A stretch of DNA of 64,000 nucleotides, taken from positions 992,001 to 1,056,000 of the forward strand of contig OY756140.1 of the NCBI GenBank assembly GCA_963576785.1. Reading direction: 5' to 3'. Positions 56,745 through 64,000 of the stretch are shown in pieces; the stretch's first letter is position 1; each line of letters begins with the position of its first letter. The notes below the pieces were generated by a model. It searched no databases. It saw only the letters and a list, made by a program, of their open reading frames with translations, and was not told the DNA's origin. A program made the translations under genes and the position numbers. This DNA comes from Chlorophyllum brunneum. Lineage: Eukaryota; Basidiomycota; Agaricomycetes; Agaricales; Agaricaceae.

Positions 56745-57464
56745 TCATGAACTCAGATACCAAAACACCAAGTAAGCACCGACTAATCCAAGGAAAATCT
56801 TGAGTTGCGGGTCCAGGTTCGTGACTCTGGCCTTCGCCTGGCTGACCGAGTCCTGCACATCCTTTGCTATATCCCTTGGGGCTGCATCACCATTGAGAGT
56901 CCGACCAGCACCAGAGAACGATCCAGAGGAAGACGAAGCATGTTTTCTCAGCGCATTCTCCAGCCCGCTACAGTTGGATGTTAGCGTTCACGCGAGGAAC
57001 ATATGCATTTAATGGGAACCCACCCGCGGTCTGCGCCCTTTACTTGGTCCACCTTTGTGTTCCCCCTCAGAAATACGAAAGTCGGCCTATCAAGAATCAA
57101 AAAGTCGAACAAACCCCAGAGATAGAACAACCTACATTGCGGAGACCGAATACGCAGCCGCAACCTCGCGGGCAGCGTCCACGTCACATTTGAGAAAGTT
57201 GACGTTAGTGTACTTCTTAGACAAGGCCTCAAAGGCGGGTGCGATCATGTGGCATGGGCCACACCTACTCCAGGTCAATCAAGGGACGACGTTCCGGGAC
57301 TCATGAGCACACGAACCACGTTGCATGAAAATCAATAACCTGGTGTTAGTCATAAGTTTCAGTACGGGCGGAATGAGACCACGGGAGCTCACGGAGAGTT
57401 TTTCTTTTGACTTTGAAAGAATTTGGTTGAGCTGCGATACTGAGTTGATATGGACGATGGACAT
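56745..57464 (-). CDS. Thioredoxin with C-terminal membrane tail
   Basis: This is a predicted disulfide reductase anchored to a membrane. Five exons (57393-57464, 57317-57339, 57264-57393-independent 57136-57264, 57024-57086, 56745-56967) give 169 aa. The thioredoxin fold comprises [20 protein letters not shown] with the WCGPC active site split by introns. It continues with [20 protein letters not shown] and the cis-Pro in [10 protein letters not shown]. After the fold come a Ser/Gly-rich linker and a charged helix ([17 protein letters not shown]). A C-terminal hydrophobic segment ([17 protein letters not shown]) looks like a tail anchor. There is no N-terminal signal peptide, so the domain would face the cytosol. 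The exact organelle is unknown. Confidence 0.88.
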
Positions 57465-57673
57465 TAGGACGGTTATGCAGGTTGACGATGGGAACAGTCC
57501 AAACCCACGAAACGGTTGTCACGTGTGACATTCGGCATCCCGTTGCCGGACCGGCTAATGATAGCCTAAAACGGGCAACTTAGCTACCTTATTTGATCAG
57601 CAAGAAATCCAAAGTGACATCACTATCCTCGCTCCAAAAGATTCACTGAAGGTTTGAGGGGCCCCCAAGATAA

Positions 57674-58942
57674 ATGACCACTCTCCTCAGACACTGTATC
57701 CTGTCTTCTACCGTCGTTCGTCGCTCAATAGCAAAAAGTTTTGCACAGACGACAGCAAGAATGAGTGCTGAAGACATCATTACTGCATACTCAGCTGCCA
57801 TCCCTCATAAGCAGCAACAAAAGCTACCTGGGCTTGACAAATACGTCAAGCGTGAGTGTGGTTTTTACGATAAGACGAATATGAAACTAACTTTTTTTGT
57901 GCTAGCCGGAATGGAATACACAAGGCTGGAAACATGGGACGATGAGGGCAAGCCCAGTCTCCAAGAGTATGAGGGAAGCGGGAAGTGAGCAATACGATTG
58001 TCCCGTGGTCAATCTTGTTCATTAGATCTGTAGGCTTCTGAATAAAGCTGCCATCATCACTGGCGGTGACAGTGGCATCGGGCGCGCCACAGCCATCATG
58101 TTCGCTCGTGAAGGCTGCACTGACATCACGGTTTCTCATCTCCCAGAGGAGCAACAAGATGCCCAGGAAGCAAAGAAGCAGATCGAAGATGCTGGGGCAC
58201 GGGCCAACCTTGTCTCCTGCGACCTTATGGATGAGGCAAATTGCAGAAAGCTTGTCGAGAGTCATTTGCAAAAGTGTGGGAAGCTGAATGTCCTAGTCAA
58301 CAATGCGTCGAAGCAGATGTGCGTACCCTCGAGTCTGTGGGGAATATATATACCCTGACACGTCGTCCCCAGAATTTGCAAGAACTTCGAGGAGATTGAT
58401 TTGCGGAAGGTTGAGAGCACGTTTCGCTCGAACATCCTTCAAATGTTTGCTGTTACAAAGTCTGCTCTGCCCCACTTGAGGAGAGGGTCGAGTATCATCA
58501 ACACAACGTCAGTCACAGCCTACAAGGGTTCCTCTGGTCTTGGTATGCATATCATAGCCCAAAGTGAATGTGATTGACGTCAGTTTAGTTGACTATAGCG
58601 CGACAAAAGGCGCGATAGTCACGTTCACCCGCTCCTTAGCGGTACAGCTAGCTCCAAAGGGAATTCGTGTCAACGCCGTTGCCCCCGGGCCAGTACTCAC
58701 AGCGTTGCAGGCGGGCTCTAGGTCAGCAGAGAACATGGAAGGTTGGGGTGTTGGGATGCCCTTGCACGGCCGGGCTGGGCAGCCGGCAGAGCTGGGACCC
58801 GCATACGTCTTTCTCGCATCGAGCGATTCCAATATTATGACAGGACAGGTTCTGCATATCAATAGTAGGTCTGCAGTGGCTAACCATAAAATTATGTTTA
58901 TCGAATCCTTGGCTAGGTGGCCAGCACGTTGGAGGGTCGTAA
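57674..58942 (+). CDS. Short-chain dehydrogenase/reductase (YhdF/glucose-ribitol dehydrogenase-like)
   Basis: This is a predicted NAD(P)-dependent SDR. Six exons (57674-57851, 57906-57984, 58034-58318, 58373-58542, 58589-58864, 58917-58942) give 337 aa. The nucleotide-binding motif is AAIITGGDSGIGRATAIMFA, followed by NVLVNNASKQ, SSIINTTSVTAYKGS (catalytic Ser) and VDYSATKGA (Tyr-x-x-x-Lys). The closing part is RVNAVAPGPVLTAL and LHINSGQHVGGS. The N-terminal 30 residues (LLRHCILSSTVVRRSIAKSF) are basic and hydrophobic, suggesting mitochondrial import. An internal ATG at about residue 31 (MSAEDIITAYS) could give a cytosolic form. Its substrate is unknown. Confidence 0.88.
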
Positions 58943-59052
58943 GAGAGTATCAGGTCATCATTGCGTACTAGTACAAGCAACCAGGACCCAGACATGGGTT
59001 ACAGTTTGAGGGCGGTGTCCATAGCGATAAAATAGTAGTCCGAATTGCAAAA

Positions 59053-59893
59053 CTAGAGGCTCCCGGCCGTAGCCGCATCGAGGCTTTCGTAAAAACAGAC
59101 CCTCTTCTTGACGTCGGGGCAAATTGCTAGCCTCAATCTTTCTCCGTCCTGCACGATACTTCTGCCTCCGGCTTCGAGCCAAGTCCAGAATGCGATCCTG
59201 CCATCGGCAGTGGCATAAAGGCCGGTCTTGAAGCTTCTAGCGAGTTGATCACGACGGATGCACCATTTGAGTTGGCGAACAATTGGGAGCAATGACCTAG
59301 ATATCATCATTGAGGATGATTCAACGTCCGGTAGGATTAATGTCGCATGTAAGGACTTGAAGGCGGTTGCGGGTGAAGGGAGGCGTTTGTTCAACTGCAC
59401 AGAAAGGACGTGGCTAAGGTGTTGTTTCGTCAATGCGCGTCCTCTTTCGTACTGAACAATTGACTAGAACTAAGTTGAGCGCAGACGTCAGGGTCAATAA
59501 ATAGAGAGGTGCTCACGTCGCGGGAGTAGAAATACACACCCATCCTCCAACGTCTCTCAATGTTGAGCCCGCGTAGTACTCCTCGATGGACCAAATCACC
59601 GACTGAAGGTCGCAAGCCATGACCCTCCGGACTTGTGCCGAAGAGCGAGTGATGGACACGAGATGGATAGACAATACGAAGACGTTGCAGGTGGAGGACT
59701 GGGTCAGATGTTATGGAACTTAGAGAAGGCACTGCCTGCGCTAAGCAAGCCAAGTCTGGCAAGTCGAGATATGAACCTGTAGGAGTATCACATTAACGAG
59801 CACGGACATTAAGAATTATAGATATTTACAGATGAAAAGAAGGACTTCGGGAGGGATATCGAGAAGTGTAAGAGACTGTGAGGGACGGAGCAT
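59053..59893 (-). CDS. F-box protein
   Basis: This is a predicted SCF adaptor. Three exons (59830-59893, 59517-59776, 59053-59463) give 244 aa. The F-box starts LLDIPPEVLLFICSYLDLPDL, created by splicing across a GTAAAT donor, and continues to LACLAQAVPSLSSI. The rest contains short beta-rich segments (RWRMGVYFYSRD, GLYATADGRIAFWTWLEAGG) without classic repeats. The start at 59893 gives the F-box an N-terminal position; an upstream in-frame ATG at 60007 would add 38 residues. Function and substrates cannot be inferred. Confidence 0.65.
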
Positions 59894-60389
59894 GATGCTG
59901 GTAGTGAGGAAAGGGTGCGCAGAAGCACGCCAAAATCGCAGCCCGGCTGCGGCCCACAGTTCAACTGTTGGCACAGTGACGGAATCCCGGATAACCTTAT
60001 ATAGCAACCAGCATGTGATATCCCTCGCCCACGCGTTGACTCGCCGCCATTAGGCAGGCGATTACAATGTATACACAACATCTTGCCATGAAACACATGT
60101 ACATACAAGAGCTAACAAGTTATACCGATCCTTCTCAAGAACGGAAAGGAAATCGTAGAGTACTGATGCGACGAAAACAGTGAGAACAATAAGGACTGGA
60201 GAGTCGGAAGAAATAGCGCTACAGAAAATGGGACCAGAAAGAAGAATCAAAAAAAAATCCAAGTCGGCAGAGTTGACTGCGGGATATACCAAATGCACCA
60301 ACTCCCCAAGCCCGCATTCGAGATATGAAAAGTTCGCCCCTCGTCTTCGTTCCAAAGCGGCGTTGAAGAGCCAAAAGAGCGACGGAAAG
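59894..60389. other. Intergenic region between the F-box and DUF6533-type genes
   Basis: About 500 bp; nothing supported beyond flanking promoter and 3' sequence. Confidence 0.45.
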
Positions 60390-62362
60390 TCACCTGTCTG
60401 AGGTAGCCTTTTCTACATCAATCCTAATTCCCGCTACACCACTTTCAACGCTCGCACCCTCAGGACCCCTATATCCCATTTCGAGGGAGTTGTAGGCTGG
60501 TGCGGGACTTCCGCTATTGCTTTCATTATCTGGGATTGGTTCACCATCATCACCGCCCATAGCTGTGCTCAAACTGCCAAGATGTAAATTGAGGCCAAGT
60601 CGGATATCCTCCAATTCCATTCCACCTTGCTCGACGTCCATTTCAGCATCAGGGGGGATGCTACCAAGGGTTGTGAGCACAACATTCGTACTCATAGTGC
60701 TGGCAGCCCCTCGATTACGATATCGGCTAGTTGCGCTCTTGCTACGCGGGTTGGGTGGCGTGAACGGAGAATCCTGTTGGGAGACGGATTTTGTGGTAAA
60801 AGCCGCCATTCCAGTGCCCTCCGAGTGTGCAACAGTTTCCGAACCCCGTTCTCTCAAATCCAGAATCTGGGCCACTCTTAGATAAATCACCGATTCAGTG
60901 AAGGCTATACTCACCAGACGACACGCCAAAACTGGCCCCAACATGACGCTGAGTGGTATATTGATAGCAGAGATTACTTGACGAGGTCTGTAGTGCGACC
61001 GAGTGATTAGAATGGGTCAGGTCAGGTCCATACGCTTACTGTAGGTAGAAAACTCCGTTTATCTTGTTCGGTAAAGGCTGAGCTCCTGCAGCTTAAATAC
61101 AGCCTTCGAACTCACCAGGTTTGCGATTGAAATCAGAATATAATAGAAGACGCCTGAATCCTTAGTTAACGCGACCTCAGGGCTCGATGAATGGGTACGT
61201 ACCTTCCCTCAAGAAAGTTTGAATCAGACGGCTGTTTGGTCCGCCGTTGCGCCTTTTGATGGTGAAAGCCTTCCAAATCGTCATGAAGGTAATGACAGTA
61301 TCAAAAAGCAGTGGTGCAATCTATAAATGTTGTACTCGAATCAACTCTCAGCTACCTTATTATTGACTCACAAAGAACCCTTGGATTACAGTCAACTGAT
61401 TTCGGAATACAAGTAAAGTCTAATCACTTACCGAGTAGATGGGCTGAGTGAGGCTTGGACATAGGGAAACAGGGACCCTTATCCTGATCAGAAACTTAGC
61501 TAGGACTACAGCTCACGCGAGATTCATTTAGAACGCACGAAGGGTGGGCGAAAGAATGGAAGGACTGCATATAATTAATGGCCTGTCTTCTCAGAAGGAG
61601 ATAGTACTCACGCAGCATCTGGGTCGTGTCGACGTAGAGCTGGTAGGCAACAACGCCAGAAAGAGCTGACAAGAGGAACCATAGGACATAGACGTTACGG
61701 CTGAAGAAAGCATAAGTCCGAATGAGGAGGACAGCTGCAGCGGAAATGAGGAGAAAGGTGGTGCGTAGAGTAGACTTCGCATACATTCAGACCCCACTTG
61801 ATTCCACATGGCGAGTGCAACCGGAATCTGCATGATGAATTAGCATATATACATGGTTATGAAGGCATGGGAACAAACCTTGTAGATCCTCTCGCAGGTC
61901 GCTTTGGGATGATCAACCACGAAGCAGTAAAGAAGGTATGGCACTACAGTAATGACCCAGTATCTGTCGACTCATCAGAAAAAACACGTTGCAGAGAACG
62001 TCGCATAAACTCGCCGGCAAAAGAGGTAAGCCATTTTGACGGGGGTCCAGTGCGTCCTCCATATCTATATTACGGCGATGATTAACAGAGTTGGCTTTCT
62101 GGTTCAGACATGAGCTCACAAAGCGATATTCTCTGGGCAAGCTGATGATCCAGTCCCAGAGGACCACAGCATCTACAGGAACGTTGGCACGCTCGGTAAA
62201 AAGCGACTAAGAAAAAAAAGGCGAGATATTTACACATGGCTGACGAGAAGACAGCCGATGAGCGAGGGCGTGGATAAACTTCAGATAACAGCACTCACCG
62301 CAGAAGTAGACCTGGGTGACATATATGAAGTGGTCTGCAGTTGCGCTGGCTGCAGAGTCCAT
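60390..62362 (-). CDS. DUF6533-type seven-helix membrane protein
   Basis: This belongs to a basidiomycete-expanded family of GPCR-like membrane proteins of unknown function. Fourteen exons give about 410 aa: 62299-62362, 62120-62172, 62015-62064, 61879-61963, 61785-61827, 61612-61734, 61539-61564, 61432-61483, 61372-61379, 61203-61320, 61116-61153, 61040-61062, 60915-60987 and 60390-60866. Diagnostic pieces are DAVVLWDWIISLPREY, LAMWNQVGSE, VLLIRTYAFFSRNVYVLWF and GVVAYQLYVD, then HLLGFFIAPLLFDT. Exon 9 is 8 nt, and the intron at 61964-62014 appears to be GC-AG. The 126-nt gap between exons 1 and 2 may hide part of the first helix, so the N-terminus is uncertain. The C-terminal 150 residues are soluble and disordered. 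Confidence 0.8.
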
Positions 62363-63117
62363 TGGGGACCGTGGAGGAGGAGAGAAAAAAAGGCGGGAAG
62401 AGGGTGATGGAAAACAAGAAGGGGGGGAAGGGTTGTTATTGAAGAAGCGGGTAACGTCAATTGGGATGGCTGATACAAACAGACATACCTCCTCCTCTGA
62501 AAGAAGCAAGCCTACTTCCATATCGGGCAGTCTGTCCTTTCACCGCCAGATTCCCGCCTCTTCCGCTCCACCAAGCACCAGCCAGGGCCGGGCTCTTCTC
62601 CGCGTGCCCGTATGCATCCGGACTCCTCCCGTTGCAATTCCCTCCCCCCTTCCTTTTCCCATTCTCCAATCTCAGTTTCGATCTCGCGGCTATCTAGCCT
62701 ATAAACTCGCACGCGTGACCGAGCATACTTTGGATTCCTCGCTTAGCGGAATGTGGCTCCTCAATGGGTACAACGAGGTGATAACATCCTCCAGCTTTGC
62801 TCAGTCTTCCACTCACGAGCCTGCCAACTGCCTGTTCCAGCGACGGATTGACCGGATTGACCGGAAGCCAACGTTAGATAAACCGTTACTATTTCCATAC
62901 CTTGAGATCAGCCTCTGACGATTTTATCTCGACGCGTCGATAGCTGTGATCACGGACTTGAAGGCCGAGTGGCTGGGCCGCCGGTGGCGCGGGTTTAATG
63001 ATGATAACTGCTTACGTAAGAGCTCGGCTCGCGAGCGGGTCCATTCAGCGTTCCTTGCAGTACTCCGGGCTGCTTTCCCTCCCTTCTACAAGCTGTAACA
63101 TCTGGCACTCTGCTAGT
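62363..63117. other. Divergent promoter region between the DUF6533-type gene and ALG9
   Basis: 755 bp. A 200-codon plus-strand ORF (62316-62918) overlaps the first exon of the opposite gene and is low complexity (Gly/Lys/Glu then Ser/Pro), so I treat it as chance. No other gene seen. Confidence 0.45.
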
Positions 63118-64000
63118 ATGTCCATAGAGATGTCATCCAACATTCAGACGCTCCGTTTTCGTGGTCCAGAGAACACAGAACCGAAACCGAAACCGAGGTC
63201 AGAGTCACGACATACTGGCATTCTCCAGGACCAGCTACGCAGGTAGGTTCTTTCTTGTGACGTGCATAAACGCGTGATTTAACCTGTCCTAGGACCCAGC
63301 GTCGACCATGGACTCCGAGCTTCTCTGTCGCAGTCCGAATCATGCTGCTAGTCCGTGCATTCAGTGCAATGTATTCAAATATCGATGACTGTGACGAAGG
63401 TAATGCCATTTGCCAAAGAGGTGCATGTGCTCCATCCTGACGATCATCTTTCCTAGTATACAATTTCTGGGAGCCTCTGCATTTCTTGGACCGTGGGTAT
63501 GGGTTTCAGACCTGGGAGGTCGCTCCTCAATATGCCATCCGAAGCTGGGCCTATATACTTCTTCATCTCTTTCCTACCAAACTTGCCAGGATCATGTTAG
63601 GTCCTGATAAGGTATGTGCTGCCTACAAAAATTGGTTTACAAACTGATTGACGAGTTGGTCAAGCGACCCGCCTTCTTTGCAGTCCGCTACGTTCTCGCA
63701 ATCGTATCCACGTTCGCAGAGTGCGCGTTCTATCGTACCGTTGTTTTGAGAGTGAGTGACCGAGTCGGTCGCTATCTTTTCTTTGTGATGCTTTTCAACG
63801 CCGGCATGTGGAATGCCTCTACAGGTAAAATCGTGACAATCATGTGGCTTAAACCACTGATCAGGTTCTCTAGCGTTATTGCCCTCGTCTTTTGCCATGT
63901 ACACGACGGCTTTGGCATTCTCGCACGCTCTTGAACCAGCTACTCTCAGCAACAAAAGACGCACTTTGGCTGCAACTCTGTATTTCGCTCTTGGTGCAAT
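63118..64000 (+). CDS. ALG9: ALG9-like alpha-1,2-mannosyltransferase, 5' part
   Basis: ALG9 adds two mannose residues from dolichol-phosphate-mannose to the lipid-linked oligosaccharide in the ER lumen (GT22). Five exons are visible (63118-63242, 63293-63399, 63457-63611, 63665-63824, 63865 to the window end); the gene continues beyond 64000. The first lumenal loop has the GT22 signature region VYNFWEPLHFLDRGYGFQTW, then SWAYILLHLFPTKLARIML. Membrane segments include FFAVRYVLAIVSTFAE and FFVMLFNAGMWNAS. The N-terminus is a hydrophilic tail of about 40 residues before the first helix (SVAVRIMLLVRAFSAMYSN), as in the family. All four introns are 49-56 nt and in frame. Confidence 0.93.

Noticed and set aside
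62316..62918. 200-codon plus-strand ORF
   Set aside because: It overlaps the first exon of the DUF6533-type gene antisense and is low complexity, fitting chance in a GA/CT-rich promoter.

Overview
The window is nuclear DNA of a filamentous basidiomycete, most probably a mushroom-forming Agaricomycete. The evidence is dense gene packing on both strands, many GT-AG introns of about 48-65 nt, several very short exons, and families typical of this group (a DUF6533-type seven-helix protein, F-box singletons, a UMTA-like methyltransferase, two CE12 acetylesterases). I saw no rRNA, convincing tRNA, CRISPR array or intact transposon. Exon structures were read by hand from splice signals and reading-frame continuity; every CDS span below includes its introns. 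Family assignments come from remembered motifs, not from a database search.

Layout. 0.7-5 kb: a GNAT acetyltransferase and an arrestin-domain protein (+). 5-8 kb: a probable small cysteine-containing gene and VTA1 (-). 9-18 kb: a minus-strand block with a GH16 glucanase-like enzyme, a coiled-coil protein, two CE12 rhamnogalacturonan acetylesterase paralogues flanking an APC13-like gene, and a GNL1-type permuted GTPase. 18.9-27.5 kb (+): an AIF/FSP1-type flavoprotein, a SAM methyltransferase and the U3 snoRNP WD40 protein Utp17/WDR75. 27.7-35.7 kb: an intronless F-box protein, a PB1-domain protein, a divergent ketopantoate reductase and a Gfo/Idh/MocA dehydrogenase. 36-39.5 kb: a type II membrane O-fucosyltransferase-like protein head to head with a GDP-fucose-transporter-like protein. 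41-49 kb: an HXXXD acyltransferase, a TBC protein and gamma-tubulin complex component GCP4 (the last two start 47 bp apart). 49-58.9 kb: inorganic pyrophosphatase, nucleoporin Pom152, a degenerate RNase III-like/dsRBD protein, a membrane-tailed thioredoxin and a short-chain dehydrogenase. 59-64 kb: an F-box protein, the DUF6533-type protein and the 5' part of ALG9, which runs off the window.

Most genes are unlinked housekeeping functions: ribosome biogenesis, nuclear pore, microtubule nucleation, endosomal sorting and N-glycosylation. Functional neighbourhoods that may mean something are the secreted plant-wall enzymes (GH16 plus two CE12) and the putative GDP-fucose import/transfer pair. I did not find a compact, clearly novel multi-gene system. 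The more unusual signals are an 8-nt micro-exon, a GC-AG intron, a catalytically degenerate RNase III-like protein, a TBC domain without its glutamine finger, paired CRE palindromes and an unrecognised small cysteine-containing gene.
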